Positions 1 through 12,235 of a stretch of DNA of 64,000 bases are shown here, piece after piece. The notes beneath the pieces are model-generated. The model worked only from the letters and a program-made list of their open reading frames with translations, had not been told where the DNA came from and ran no database searches. Numbering within the stretch: the stretch's first letter is position 1; the number at the start of each line of letters is the position of its first letter. The position numbers and the translations under genes are program-made. Location of the stretch: contig JAJKFJ010021099.1 in NCBI GenBank assembly GCA_027382625.1, forward strand, positions 1-64,000, given 5' to 3'. The stretch comes from Tetmemena sp. SeJ-2015 (lineage: Eukaryota > Ciliophora > Spirotrichea > Sporadotrichida > Oxytrichidae).

Positions 1-11
1 ATTTTTAGATG

Positions 12-1112
12 GGGGCGCATCGAAATTCAACTGGATAGGTGTGAAGTGCTAGAACATATACTTTTTAATACTGTTTTTTTTACTCTATTACTACTTATCT
101 CTATACCTCTAAGTAGAATGATGATTATATACTTAAATGATAAGTGATGAAGAGTGTAAAGGGAATTTCCACTTGATAGCGTAACTTATTGAGTTGCGCT
201 CAATGTGCGATATGTGCGCCGTGAAACGCTCTCCGAATGATCCCTACTTGCGCCTTGTTGCATATCGGAAAGTAGAGAGGAGAGGCTTGCACTGAAAAGT
301 GCGATAGTCATTCTCACTCACCATACTTAAGTTTGCACTTGTTTGCACTTGTATCTCTATATAACACACATGCCATGAGTGCGCATACTAGTGATTCATG
401 TTTGCACATGATGTAAAATTTGTGTTAGCATGCAGGAGCAGTGATGCACTTCGCGCACATAGAGTTTGCAGTGAAAGAGTGCGCTCTCAATCAAAGTCGA
501 TAGAGTATTTAAACTCCATTAATAATGATGATTAAATTATGATCAATTATAAGTATATGATTATTAAGTTATAGCGATTATTGGTTATATCATTATTAAT
601 GGAGTTAAGTACTCTATCGCACTTTGATTGAGAGCGCACTCTTTCACTGCAAACTCTATGTGCGGAAGTGCATCACTGCCCCTGCATGCTAACATCATTC
701 ATACATCCTGTGCAAACATGAATCACTAGTATGCGCACTCTGGCATGTGTGTATATAGAGATACAAGTGCAAACGTGCAAACTTAAGTATGGTGCAGTGA
801 AATGACTATCGCACTTTCAGTGCAAGCCTCTCTCTCTACTTTTCCGATATGCAAAAGTGCGCAAGTAGCATCATTCGAGAGAGCGTTCACGGCGCACATA
901 TCGCACATTGAGCGCACTCAGTAAGTTACGCTATCAAGTGGAAAATGCATTTACACTCTTCATCATTTTATCATTTCAAGTATATAATCATCATTTCTAC
1001 TTAGAGGTATAGAGATAAGTAAGTGATATAGAGTAAATACACAGTATATAAAGAGTATATGCTTGCTAGCACTTCACACTCTATCGCAGTTGAAGTTTCG
1101 TGCGCGCTCTCG
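12..1112. repeat. Long foldback (inverted repeat), about 1.1 kb
   Basis: Bases from about 12 to 505 pair with about 620 to 1112 as imperfect inverted arms. For example the words around 40-63 (GTGTGAAGTGCTAGAACATA) return inverted at 1053-1078, and ATCAAAGT(C)GATAGAGT near 491 returns inverted at 611-630. The centre (about 514-604) is an AT-rich palindrome flanked by CTCCATTAATAATGATG and its complement. The arms are rich in GCGC/TGCA words unlike the AT-rich surroundings. No open frame is present. A foldback/MITE-like element is the likeliest explanation; an assembly hairpin from a single long read is the alternative. The left arm may start before the window. Confidence 0.85.
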
Positions 1113-1859
1113 ATGCAATTCAACATTACTCAGCGTGAGATTGAGAGCGCACTTGCTTATTGCTTCTGTAGTGATAATGATGCATTGAACCTCTACGTTT
1201 CCTACATGCACCCATGCTAATGAACCTTAGATGACTATAAGTATATGCTACTCTTAGAGTTATATTTTTTCCCCGCAAATTTTTAAAATATTAATTAGTT
1301 CTATAATATTAAAGTTAAAGCCTTAAATAGCTCAAATCACTCTGAATTGTGAATGTATGATATAGTCAAGCCTTTGCAATGCGACCACATTTCAATTTTC
1401 AGATTGTATTTCATCAAGATAATTCTCTAATCTTATGATTTAATCTAAATAGAAAATGATAAAAATATTTCTTTTTAAGCATAAAATTCGCAAGATTTTA
1501 AGAAAGCTTAAAAATAAAACCGAAGTAAAGATAAAGCAAGTTGAATTGGACCCTTTTTCTATGGCATCTCCAAGGTTGAGCGTGAACAATAGGAAGCTGG
1601 ATGTGGATGCACAAAGAGTATAGGAGGCGCTCCCTAAGAGATTACTACTCAAAAGCTCATTCTTTTTTTTAAAGTAAGTCAAGCCTCCATTTACTATAAT
1701 CCTAATAGGTTAATTTGTTAATTAGTTTACAGGCAACAGTATAAAAATTGGAGCAGAAGTGAGAATTGAACCTGAAACAGCATATAATCTGCAGAGATAT
1801 TCATATGATGTGGGCCCCACTCCCATCTCACAAGAAAGTCCCAACAAGGGTTTAGTCCT
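1113..1859. other. AT-rich spacer without recognisable gene
   Basis: I see no convincing coding frame with either the standard or the ciliate code. A further copy of the ATTGAGAGCGCACT word of the foldback lies at about 1139, so the element may extend slightly to the right. Confidence 0.4.
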
Positions 1860-2480
1860 CAGGAAGTTTGGAGAGATGAAGTTAGAACTTGCAATTAAGA
1901 AATAAGAGACATAGAACCAGCAGTTTATACTCAGCTTCAGAGCTGTGATAAGCTATGATATCATCATAAGTAGCAAGATAATTGAGTGCGGTTTTAACTC
2001 AGTGATTATTGAGAACTACATCTACTAGACTCTACTCTATTTGCTCACTGCCACAGAGATTCAAGGTGCAAGCATAGTGCTTCTAACAATCAGCGCAATG
2101 AATCATAAATACTCAAGGATGCTTGAGACCATGAGAAAATTCAAAGCTGTGGTCCTCTTCAATGCAGCATATTCAACATGGCTGAACTCAGTTGAGTCGC
2201 TGTTTTCACATGCGAAGAGCTATATGAAGAGGCAGCAGATGCAGAACAAGTTATATATTCTTGAGCTCGATTTTAAGGCAGCAGCTTGTTAAAAATGTCA
2301 CAGTGATTCTGAGTGCGAAGACTAAGAGAGAGATGATAAGTATCTGGATGCAGAGCATGAACAAACGGCCGAAAAGTCAGCGCTAAGAGCCCATAAGATG
2401 CATTCTTTCTATATTTTCGCAGGCGAAAGCCATTCATGCATAAGACGCAGATATATCTAAGTACAAGCAATCTAATAATC
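1860..2480 (+). pseudogene. Decayed TBE-like DDE transposase, copy A (C-terminal half)
   Basis: With TAG read as Q the frame runs from before 1950 (…RAVISYDII…, the region of the first catalytic Asp) through ENYIYQTLLYLL to KFKAVVLFNAAYSTWLNSVE at about 2135-2190 and SLFSHAKSYMKRQQ. This is the block order of the IS630/Tc1/mariner-type transposase of ciliate telomere-bearing elements. The segment that should read (M/V)DN-x-x-I-H-K is here LLTISAMNHK, so the second catalytic Asp is gone, while the third acidic residue (Glu of SVE) is kept. The N-terminal half is not seen. A dead fragment. Confidence 0.75.
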
Positions 2481-2492
2481 CATTTTCATTTT

Positions 2493-2720
2493 CTGAATAA
2501 GAAAAGATGGGTTTTAGGGTTGTGCATATTGGTAATAATTATATAATATTGAGTTATTTCTAGAAATCGCTCTTATTTATTTTAAATAGCTGCGATAAAA
2601 AATTAGAAATGAAGCAATATTATAGTATGTTAAAGCCATTAAATGTGTATTGTTTCAGATCAGGGGCAAATAAATATACAAGTATGATTTAAAATTTTCA
2701 AGGTTGTGCGGTAGGTGTAA
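2493..2720 (+). repeat. Repeat downstream of transposase copy A
   Basis: The AT-rich stretch following copy A (TAATAATTATATAATATTG, AATCGCTCTTATTTATTTT, GCAATATTATAGTAT, GATCAGG) recurs in the same order and spacing at about 4977-5140 behind copy B. Both are followed by CCCAAATTAAAT…GATTTAATTTGAT. It therefore belongs to the transposon, not to the host. Confidence 0.75.
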
Positions 2721-3003
2721 ATTAAATTGGTCAAAAAAATTTCCCCAAATTAAATTGAAGATTTAATTTGATAATTTCAATTTTACACTTCATTCTGATT
2801 TCTACAATAATAAATAAGAAAGATGAAGAACATCAATAACTGACATCTTTTGCACTCTGATGTTCTCGTGAGTGCTCTGCACCTAGGCAACAGCATACAT
2901 AATAATAAGTGGCGGGCTCTTCATAATTTAAAATTTTTATTTAAGATAACAACCAACCTAGCTAAGAAACAAGTACAACCTTAGCAAATACAAGCTAAAC
3001 TAA

Positions 3004-4190
3004 TGTTCGGAACAGCAACCAAACAAGATGCTATGTGCACTAAGTGCAAGGGAAAGCTCTCTGAACTTGAGCTCGAGCAAGAGAAACTCTGTGCTTTAAA
3101 TTGTCAAGCCAAGAGTTGAGAAGTCGGTGGGCGTTTAAACTATCGCACCTGATGCTCCTCTTGTTGCTGCTCCAGAGATCATTGAGGAGAAGAAACTTTT
3201 TGAATGCGTTTCAACGACAGTTCGAATATCCTCAGAGCCTCAAGCGGCACATCAAAGAAGTCCACTCAGCTGACAAACCTAAGATCTATATGAAGCATTA
3301 GAAAGTGGACGGTCGCTATCCTTGCTCAACTTGTGAGCAGACATTCTCTTACTCTGCTTTCCTCAAGAAACACATGGAGAAGAAGTACATGGCTGAGTTC
3401 GTAATTGAGGATAAAGAAACTTTAAGATGGTGCCAGCTAAGAGGCAAGCACGATACCTTGACAAGGTTCAACTAAAGAGGAAGCAAGAGGAGAAGAAGAG
3501 GAAGATTGAGTTCATGAATCAGAAGCCTTAGTGTATGGTGTCAGTAAAGTTTCAGCTAGCTCAAAGCAAGACTCCATGCTTGAGAGTTGTAACTTTGGAG
3601 GAGTGTGTTCAAAATTACCTCCACCTTGCTGATGCGAAGCGAAGAGACACCATCATACAAGAAGAGTATGCTTACAAGATCTTCCCTTACGAATACCTTG
3701 TAAAGAAGGAAGAGAGAGGTCTTGAGTTCGCGAACGAACTGACAGTGTTGAGAGAAGCGAGGGACAAAAACTTGAGCTAGTACGTTCTTCATCTTGCTGG
3801 TGTTCTTATCGATCATGATTACATCGCCATTCGCCTTCCGAAATGGAAGATCACACTAAGAGAATTTCTCAGCACGAGGCGCAACAAGTACTAGCTTACT
3901 GCTATTCTCACTGACCGTTAGAGGGAGTGATGGAGTTGCATGAGTTGGGATTCGTGCACAGAGATCTCAAGCCAGAGAACATCATGATAAACTTTGAACC
4001 AGTCAGAGCAACTATCATAGACTTCAGCAAAGTTGTAAGAAGAGAAAACATTGAGGAAGCATCGGTGCAAGGAACTGCAGGCTTCTTCCCATAGAGACAG
4101 GTTGGCTCAACGGTTCAGTGCAGTGGGACATTTGGTCTATAGTTGCAATCATACTTGAATGCGATATGAAACCAAAAGGAATACTACTAG
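3004..4190 (+). pseudogene. Broken zinc-finger/protein-kinase ORF of a TBE-type transposon
   Basis: Starts at the ATG at 3004 (MFGTATKQDAMCTKC). Frames then change at about 3110 and 3210. Two C2H2-like units follow: QSLKRHIKEVH with its cysteines damaged, and a complete unit YPCSTCEQTFSYSAFLKKHM at about 3320-3380. From 3535 a kinase-like domain runs with TAG read as [12 protein letters not shown] lies near 3960-3990 and the Mg-loop reads IIDFS, where DFG is expected. Frame breaks near 3920 and 4095 interrupt it before WDIWSI. A fused zinc-finger plus kinase is the known composition of the largest ORF of Oxytricha TBE elements. It lies between transposase copies A and B. Multiple frameshifts make it a pseudogene. 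Confidence 0.75.
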
Positions 4191-4428
4191 TTTGAAAGTG
4201 AAGATGATGCAATATAATTTGTAACAAGACATTGCAAGATAGACAAGGTATCAGAACCTTTGAAAAAGTTAGTAAACAAAGTAAAAATAAAGCAACCTAG
4301 TAAACATAAAACTCAGTTATCTGAGATATAGGAAGCACTTAAAGGTAAAAAAATGAAGAGAAAATGAGACAAACGTCCAGGTCACCTTCCTAGAAGACTT
4401 TAGATTGCCTGTTTAGGGTTAAAATTTA

Positions 4429-4494
4429 GCATGATTATAAGTATTAATAAAGAAATTAATTATAAACAACTTATTTTCACTTTCTTATCATATT
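4429..4494 (+). repeat. 66-bp TBE-associated repeat, copy 1
   Basis: The block beginning GCATGATTATAAGTATTAAT and ending TTTCACTTTCTTATCATATT sits just before transposase copy B. It recurs truncated at 5271-5324 and inverted at 25673-25738, each time next to transposase sequence. Confidence 0.8.
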
Positions 4495-4510
4495 ATGGGA
4501 TTTTTGGGTT

Positions 4511-4870
4511 TTGACTGATAGAGACATGAGCAGTAAGAAGATCGTGATCATTATGGACAATGCAGTGATCCATAAGTACTCGGAGATTATGGAGACTGTC
4601 AGGAAGTTCAAGGCAGTGCTTCTCTTCATTGCGGAGTATTCGCCCTGGCTCAATCCAGTCCAGTCTCTCTTCTCATATGTGAAGAAGCAGCTCCAGAGTC
4701 AGCAGATCCATAACAAGTAAGATGCATCTGAGTTGAGCTTATAGGCAGCAACTCGTGAAAAGAGTCGGAGAGATCATGAGCGCGATGACTGAGACAGATA
4801 TCAGACAGATGTGGACGATCAGCATGAGGAAGTGGGAGCAGACTATACGCTTAGGCTACGTGTGATGCAT
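4511..4870 (+). pseudogene. Decayed TBE-like DDE transposase, copy B (C-terminal third)
   Basis: The frame keeps IVIIMDNAVIHKYSEIME (second catalytic Asp present), then KFKAVLLFIAEYSPWLNPV at 4600-4665. The third acidic residue is replaced: NPVQ instead of NPVE. Residues between Asp and that Gln number 34, as in the DD34E group. Downstream frame continues with TAA as Q into a basic tail. Everything upstream of the second Asp is missing. Similar to copies A and C, but not a recent duplicate of either. Confidence 0.75.
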
Positions 4871-4976
4871 CCTTAGGATGGTGATGTAGGCTTGAGCCAT
4901 ATATGCATAAGACCTAATTAGATATAAGTACAAGCACTCCAATAATCACTAAAACTACCCTGAATATAAAATCACT

Positions 4977-5215
4977 GGTTTTGGGGCTTTAAGCATATTT
5001 AATAATTATATAATATTGGGCATAAGCTCGAAATCGCTCTTATTTATTTTCCATAACTGCGATCAAACTTTTCTAAACGTGCAATATTATAGTATATTAA
5101 GAGTCAGAGCTTAATATTATTTGTGATCAGGACCTATAGGTATAATATATTGCTGATCTAGAGATAATTCAGCCGCAGAAGGTAAGCAATATTTTTGAAG
5201 AATTAACTTTCCCAA
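4977..5215 (+). repeat. Repeat downstream of transposase copy B
   Basis: Partner of the repeat at 2493-2720, with the same ordered landmarks (TAATAATTATATAATATTGG, AATCGCTCTTATTTATTTTCC, GCAATATTATAGTATATTAA, GATCAGGACC). Confidence 0.75.
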
Positions 5216-5270
5216 ATTAAATAGCAGATTTAATTTGATTTCATAAAAATTTCATTTCAAATTGGTTCCT

Positions 5271-5324
5271 ACATTAATAAAGAAATTAATTATACACAAC
5301 TTATTTTCACTTTCTTATCATATT
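5271..5324 (+). repeat. 66-bp TBE-associated repeat, copy 2 (truncated)
   Basis: Shares ATTAATAAAGAAATTAATTA and ACTTATTTTCACTTTCTTAT with copy 1. It ends at TATTATGGGGTTTTG and is followed at once by transposase copy C. Confidence 0.8.
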
Positions 5325-5329
5325 ATGGG

Positions 5330-5660
5330 GTTTTGATTCATCGCTTCTCAGAGGTACTTGAAACAGCCAAGCGATTCAAAGTTGTCGTGCTCTTCAACAC
5401 AGAGTACTCACCATGGCTCAATCCTATCGAACAGCTCTTCTCATTTGTCAAGCTGCAGCTTCGCTCACGCAAGATAACTAGAAAGTAAGATTGACTTTGT
5501 CCTGAATCTGAAGAGAGAATCTAGTCTCAGCTGTGGCCTAGGTGCTCTAGAGAATGACTGCAAGCGATGTTAGCAAGCTGTTGGTGCTCAATATCAAGAG
5601 ATGGCTCCAGACAATCAGGTTCGGATTCGTGTTAACAGAGGTCAGCAAGAAAATCAGAGC
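5330..5660 (+). pseudogene. Decayed TBE-like DDE transposase, copy C (C-terminal remnant)
   Basis: Reads HRFSEVLETAKRFKVVVLFN, then YSPWLNPIEQLFSFVKLQLR to about 5480. This is the end of the same domain as copies A and B, with the last catalytic Glu (NPIE) intact. The segment with the second Asp is truncated at the junction after GGGGTTTTG. No upstream part is found. The following bases to 5660 still look coding-derived (GATGTTAGCAAGCTG…) but contain TGA stops. Confidence 0.7.
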
Positions 5661-5878
5661 AGCAGAGTTTGAAATTAAGTGTCACTTAATTGCATTTGTC
5701 ATTGTCCGCATTCTAGTATCAATTTATTAATATATTTAACGCACTGGTATATATTTTAGCTGGATCAGTTTAATTTTAGCATCCGAGTTATGATTTTATC
5801 AGACAAGGACAAATTAGTAATAGAGTGAGGTGATTCTGTCGATCTGAGTCCGATTATCAGGTCTAATATTAAGATAAT
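5661..5878. other. AT-rich spacer
   Basis: I see no gene between the transposase remnant and the inverted-repeat element. Confidence 0.4.
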
Positions 5879-8070
5879 AGCATTGATTTTTAAAAATTGC
5901 TAATTTAATCTAAAACTAACTGTGAGTAGTTTGAAATTGTTAATGGAGTGTGGAGTAGAGACAGCTGAGTGGAGTGGCTGTTAAAATTTAATTAGTGAAG
6001 TGCGAGGGGATAGTAACTTTATATTAATAATTAAATTATAGGTACTTAACTATTAATCTTGAATTGAAAATGAAATTCCTCTTCCAAATAATAGATTATA
6101 TTGCATGATTCAAAGAATTGATACAAGGAAAGTGAAAAGCATGCATATTCAGACTAAAGATCTACTATGAACGAGAATTAGCTATGAATATAACAGCTCT
6201 GGCTATAGTTTATGGAGAAGAAGTCAGCTTTATTATTTGATAAGATTTGCTAATATTTACCAAATTGCAAATCTCAAAGATGAATGCGAATAAGTAAAGC
6301 AACTTTAATCCCTTTAAACTACTCATTAATTCATAAGACAGAGTAAAATTTTGAATTTAATTTTGGGGACTATTCTTTTCTTAGATAATCTAAAGGGAAA
6401 ACCCTGAAAACACAAAGACAGTTTATTTCAATACAAAGAGATTTTTAAACGCTAGGATTTGATTAAATTTTCTGTTTTGCTAACTAACGACTCTTAGAAG
6501 GAGGTCAATACTGAGCAATATGAATTTTAAAAAGAATTTCAATTGTAGACTAGGCCCCTTTTTAAAAATGAAAGTTGAACTAAGAGATTCTATTCTTACA
6601 ATTATCTACTCTTAAATAATCATCCTACAATAAAGAACGATGAATCTTCTAAATTTGACTAATGAATTGCAAATTGAATTTCATCAAGAAAAAAATACGA
6701 ACTAATTAGAAAAATTTTTAGAAAGATGCAGGTAACGCATTTAAGCAAATAGTTAAGAATTTTTTGTCGAGGCTTTCTACTATTAAAATTATTGGCACAC
6801 TGATGAGGAATTGGGCAGATCTATCTTATTACAAATAAAATATCCTAAAAAAGGAATAAAAGATTAACTTTAAACAGCAAAAGTTTATAATGAATCCCAA
6901 CACTTTTATTATTTTTCCTAAATGGAAATGGAAGAATTTATAACAAGATAGAATCACTATTGCATTCCAAAACAAAATATTGGCCCAATTTTCGTCAAAG
7001 AAAGCATAAATAGTAGCAAGAAAATAGGAGCATAGCTAGATTCAAGGATAAAAAATTTGGGAAAAAAATGTTTTACCCAAAATAGCTACGATCCATACTA
7101 AAGGGGAATCAAAGTCTATAAAAATAACTAATGGTTTAGAAAACATCAAGGCTGACTGCTTCATTTACGCGTAAATCTAAGAAATTTCCTAATATGTTGC
7201 AAAGAAGGTTTTGAAATAGAGAATTAAACTATCTGAGTTGGAGTGCATTATAATGAGATCAATTTACATCAAGGATTGTTCAAAGATGGTTAATAAAGAT
7301 TTCGTTTTTTCAATCTTTCCCAAAAACTTTCATTTTAAATCTAGATGAATTCAGTCATATTCGGAGGAATGAATCTGAATGAGAAACAAGTTTAGTTTTA
7401 TAAAAATACACTTAAAAATATTTAAAATGGAAAGAATTTTTTTTAGAAATTTTTTAAACTTTTAATCAAAAAAATAAAATCATTTTTTTTAACAACAAGA
7501 TAAAAAAAGATGAACTCTCTCTTCACAGCAGATTCGAAAAGCACATCAATCATGTTTTTAAACCTTAAAGATCATAGTAAGAATTTAGTAAAGGCATAGC
7601 ATTTTTTGTGGAAAAAAGAATGAAATTACGTAATTTCTTCAAGAGCATTTAACTTGGAAGATATTATTCCATTTCTGACTCTTGACAAAGTTTAATTGAG
7701 GAACTCGTTGACTGCGCTAGTTTTAATATCTAAATTTCTAACATTTACTAATGATAAAGAGAATCAAATCAAGAACATCGAGATAGACATCTTAAACTTC
7801 AGTACTTAATTTTAAGTCTAGTTTCTATTTCAGAACAGTGATATGAAAGGCATTTTAATACTACGTTCCATATTCTAAAAGTTTTGATAGTTAATACCTA
7901 TAATTTAATTATTAATATAAAGTTACTATCCCCTCGCACTTCACTAATTAAATTTTAACAGCCACTCCACTCAGCTGTCTCTACTCCACACTCCATTAAC
8001 AATTTCAAACTACTCACAGTTGGGTTTTTAAAATTTTAAATTTTAAACCCAATTTTTAAAAATCAATGCT
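5879..8070. mobile_element. 2.2-kb element with about 175-bp terminal inverted repeats
   Basis: 5879-6053 is inverted at about 7887-8070. Shared words include AGCATTGATTTTTAAAAATT at the outer ends, AACTGTGAGTAGTTTGAAAT, GTTAATGGAGTGTGGAGTAG and GTGCGAGGGGATAGTAACTT. The inner about 125 bp match almost perfectly; the outermost 20 bp match perfectly, with a divergent stretch between. The 1.8-kb interior is AT-rich with TGA stops in all frames I followed and no recognisable protein. It looks like a non-autonomous DNA transposon. I could not settle a target-site duplication. Confidence 0.85.
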
Positions 8071-8179
8071 TATTTTCTTTAATAAAAATTCTGAAATATG
8101 GGAAAAAGACTTTCTTTGTCTGACATTATTTTTTTTTGCAATTTTGACTTCACCCTTGATTAACAATAATTACTAAGTA

Positions 8180-8560
8180 TATATTTTTAGGGGTTTATTA
8201 GGAAATTTGGGGTTATTTTATAAAATATTTTTTTTTAAGCACCAAATTTTCCCAAAATTTTTTCAGTATCCTTTTGTAAAGACTTGACGAACGAGGAGGA
8301 AGCTTTTTTCATCTTTGCTTATTCTTTGTTCTGTAAGCGCTATTTGTCGGCCGATTATTGCAGAAAAATTTCATATAAAAAGTAATTTTACTGATTTATT
8401 AAAACCCACGATTATAAGGATCGTTCCCTTTAATATCAAGTCGAATACAAATGTGGATAGTAAAAGTTTAAAGTTCTGTAAAAAACAGTGTCTTCTTACA
8501 GTAATGTCTGGCTTCAAGCTAATAATGAAAAATCGGGGCTGAGCGTATAATATTTGCAAT
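8180..8560. repeat. Dispersed repeat shared with 47.2 kb
   Basis: Ordered words TTCAGTATCCTTTTGTAA, GACGAACGAGGA, CTGTAAGCG and CGGCCGAT match TTCAGTCTCCTTCTGTAA, GACGAAGAGGA, CTGTAAGCG and CGGCCGAT at 47225-47345. The motif CGGGGCTGAGCG at 8536-8547 resembles the complement of CGTTCAGCCCCG at about 47202. No protein is evident. Confidence 0.6.
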
Positions 8561-11217
8561 TATTTCGAACAATAATTAAAGTAAATAGAAATAATATAAG
8601 TAAATTTAGCAAAATTATAGAGTAAAAAATAATATTAAATCAGATATTTGTCACTTATACTTTTAAATATCATTTAAAACCCTGAAACCCAAAAAATGAT
8701 AGAAAATAAATCATTAGAAATTAAAAAAATTTTATTATAGGAAAATAAAGGTTGAAGTCAAATTTGGAGAATAAATAAATGCAAAGGCAGGTAAAGCCAT
8801 CTATTAATATAGAAATCAAGGTGATACTTAAGAGTAAAAATAATTCCCATTTACGCAAGGCTTAAATTCTTCCCCTCCAGTTCTGCTCCTTGGTTCTGGA
8901 CCTCACAAGCTGAAAATCATTTGAGGTTCTTAGTTTAAGAGAGAGAAAGATAATTTAGAGCATATCACTTATCGCTCGGTAGAATTACAATAATCTGATT
9001 AATAATAATGACTCGCTTTAAAAAAATTTTTAAAAGAAAAGTTAAATAATTACAAATGCAAGGAAAGGGGTCGGGTATTTCGGAAAATGCTTGCTTTGAT
9101 TTTGACTTTGACCTCTGTTAAAACCCAAACCGAAAAACCCGATTTTTGGGGCTTCTCTTGTTACTGAGCCCCCCACAGGTTGGGTAACATAGCTTTCAAT
9201 ATTTTTCTCGAAGCAAACCCCGGGCCCCAGCTGAGACCCTTAAAAAATTCTCTTTCTTTTTAGAGTGAGGACAGAAACAATTTTTTACTTACCAAACTAT
9301 CTTTGGTGAGCAAACTGCAGCTTCCAAATGAGGGAAAAGCTGTTCGATAGGAAAAGAACCAGGGTAAATACTCTGCGTTTGTTTTGGAAAACACTATAAT
9401 TTTTTTTGCTTTTTAAAGACCTTGGGGAAGCGATGAATGAATGTATTGTCCAAAATAGAAACTTTTTGTGCAAGGGGACTCTTGTAACTGTGAATGCTCT
9501 TCAGTTTTCTTTAGGGTGAAGGGTTTTAAAAGAAATCCATTGAAAAGTCCTTCTAAGAAAGTGTCCAAAGAAACGGCGGGGAATTGGAATTTCCCCTTCA
9601 GGGAATGTTCCCTAGAACTCTGCAAGTTTCCAATTTTTGAGCTGCTCGATAGGGTCTTTAAAAGTGTTTTCCCCCTTTGTAAAACTTGCTCTTGTCTTGA
9701 CCTTGACTCTCCTCTTACTCACCCTTTTACGAAAAAATTTTCTAACTTTAAATTAAGCTGCGCTGTCCTTTTTGGGCTGTTTATTGACAAATCAAAGCCC
9801 AAAGAGGACCCTTTAAATGGGGAAAAGCTTTGCCCTCTTCAATGTTTTAGGGCCCACGCTCAGCTTGCTGGAAAATTGATTTTAAACACAGTACTTTAAT
9901 TTTCATTGTCAGGAAAAATGTGAATAGTAGGAAGTGAAATTTGGTTGGAGTTGTAACCACCCTCAGTGAAAACCTTTTCTGCTCGAAAACCCAAACTTAG
10001 CTGACTTTAACTTTTTTACTTTTGTGTTCAACTATTTTTGAGTTCTCTCGGGGAAATTTCCAGGGACAGGTGAGAAATAAGTCTGGCGAGCTGCCTTAGT
10101 TTTAGCTGAGGATTTAAGGGGCTGAAATCACTGTCAAGTTCCTTTGCCTTTTCTCTTAAAAAAAATTTTTAGGTTTAGGGTCTATCTTACCTTTTACTCT
10201 CGGGGTCTCTTTACCCTCCTCTTCTTGAGTTTTTCTCTGCTTTTCACTTCCAAAAGGGAAAAGGGGGGCCCCCTTTCCCAAAATTTAAAAATTGGGCCTC
10301 TTTCCAAAAGTTGTCTTCACTCTTTTTAAATCCCCTCCGCTTGTCTTTTTCCGAGGCTTGGCCCCCCTAGTTTCAGGGTGATTGAGAAAAAACGTCCCCC
10401 TTTGCTCTGTCTTAGTTTTTTAAAGCTTTTTCCAAAAACCCCTCTCCAAAATCTTGGGAAGACAGGGCTGGTCGTAAACTCCCCTGCTTCGGAGGAAAAT
10501 AGTCAGACCAATATTTAAACAGTGCCTCCCCTGCAAAGAAAATGTGGGTAGCAGTCTTAAATCAAAACAGTCCTTTTCTCATTTAAAGATGGATTTTAAA
10601 CTTAGGGGGGTTTTAAAATTTGCTGAACCCTTTTGATAGAAATTGGCTTCAGATTCTGTAACGGGGGGCTGGACTTGGCACGTGCAAGTCCTAAACTCTG
10701 ATTCTCTCTGCTTGGCCCCCCTTTTCCCGTCTATAATGATCTTCTTTGGGGTTAAAAGTGATTTGATGCCCCCGCCCCTTTTCAATGGGCAAGTGTTTTA
10801 TTGCTTTATCAAGATGGGGTTGCTTCTCAAAGGTTCTATGGTACTTCTTGATTGACATTGCCTTTGAACTCTTTTGGGTTGACTTTGGGCCCTTTACCAG
10901 GGCTGAGGACACTGTAAAATCTTCCTTTCTTAAACTTTAGCTCCATTGGGCAAACATTATGGGGTTTTGCGCCTTGTTCTGAGGGAGAGCTGCACTACTT
11001 TCCTCTTTTTGCACTCTGACTTAGACTCTCGCTTCCCATTTGAAGGGAAAAGGCTATGGGTAAAACGGGCCACTAAAATTTTTGGGTGCGACTCTCTTTA
11101 AATATATTCTCGTGCCATGAACTACTCGAACTCTATCCACACTTGCTCGCACTTCTTGAGTTGGAGAGGATCTGCTCTTAACAGCTGTGCTAGGTTGACA
11201 TTGTCTACTTACGTTAT
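8561..11217. other. Non-coding stretch with homopolymer-rich texture (about 9-11.1 kb)
   Basis: Runs of T, A, G and C of 4-8 bases succeed one another (GGGGCCCC, TTTTTAAAA blocks), unlike the flanks. One accidental open frame of about 143 codons lies at 9468-9899 but shows no domain. No RNA gene or repeat partner was recognised. Either decayed repeats or poor consensus sequence. Confidence 0.4.
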
Positions 11218-12061
11218 TAAGGCCTGTTCAATCATCTAAGGCTTCAAATTTTAATCCTAATTTAGTCACATAGAGGCCAACTGAACCTAAATAAAATCTA
11301 TATTTTATGCTAATTTTTCGCTATTGTAAAATAAACTTCAAGTGCAATTTTTAAAGAGATCAACATTTTTGAATATATAGCATGATTCAGTTATAAGCCA
11401 TCTTCCAGAGGAAGATAAAGTTGCTGATGGAGCTGACTAGGAAAAAAAAAGAAAAAAAATAAATAAAAAAGGAGTGGTAGCAGCAGACGACGCACCGACT
11501 ACTGCAACTAGAGTGATACTAGAGCAATCAGAGAAAAGATGGGCTCTTCTCGCCATTAAGACTAGGAAGGATGACTAGACACTGACAGCGGCCACCCAAT
11601 GACTACAGCGATGAGGCACCCTGAATCAGACACCGGAGGCAGAGTGCATGCTCTCTTTGACCAGTCCACTGAGCCCCCAGGCATGGAGCCCGAGGCCCCC
11701 GAGTGACCGGCAGCTCACGCCCTTAGTCAGTGAGGGATTGAACGGCAGGGATTCCTGTCCATTGCCCTGTGAAGTGCGTGGTAACACCAGCGTACTCTTG
11801 CGGCTATCGGCTGTGGGCCCCTGGTCAGTGGTCAGTACGTCTAGAGAGTACCAGTTTTGCATTCGAGAGATACCGTATGAGCCCCCATATTAATGAGGGG
11901 GACAGGTGGAGGTATTAAATAGTCAAACAAATAATAATATAAATCACTCTAATTCCTAATCTCTAATCTTCCTCTGGAAGTCCTATTTAATAATGCTTGA
12001 GTTGTTTAATTAAGTATGATCTCTAGATTGAAACTTGATTATTCTATTTCATACTCAAAAA

Positions 12062-12135
<74 letters not shown>

Positions 12136-12201
12136 TCATCATCATCATCATCACATCATCATCATCATCATTCATCAAATCATCAATCATCAATCATCAT
12201 C

Positions 12202-12235
<34 letters not shown>

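Noticed and set aside
9468..9899. 143-codon open frame on the plus strand
   Set aside because: It lies in homopolymer-rich sequence with Cys/Phe/Leu-rich domain-free translation, an overlapping equally open frame on the other strand, and no codon pattern like the real genes.
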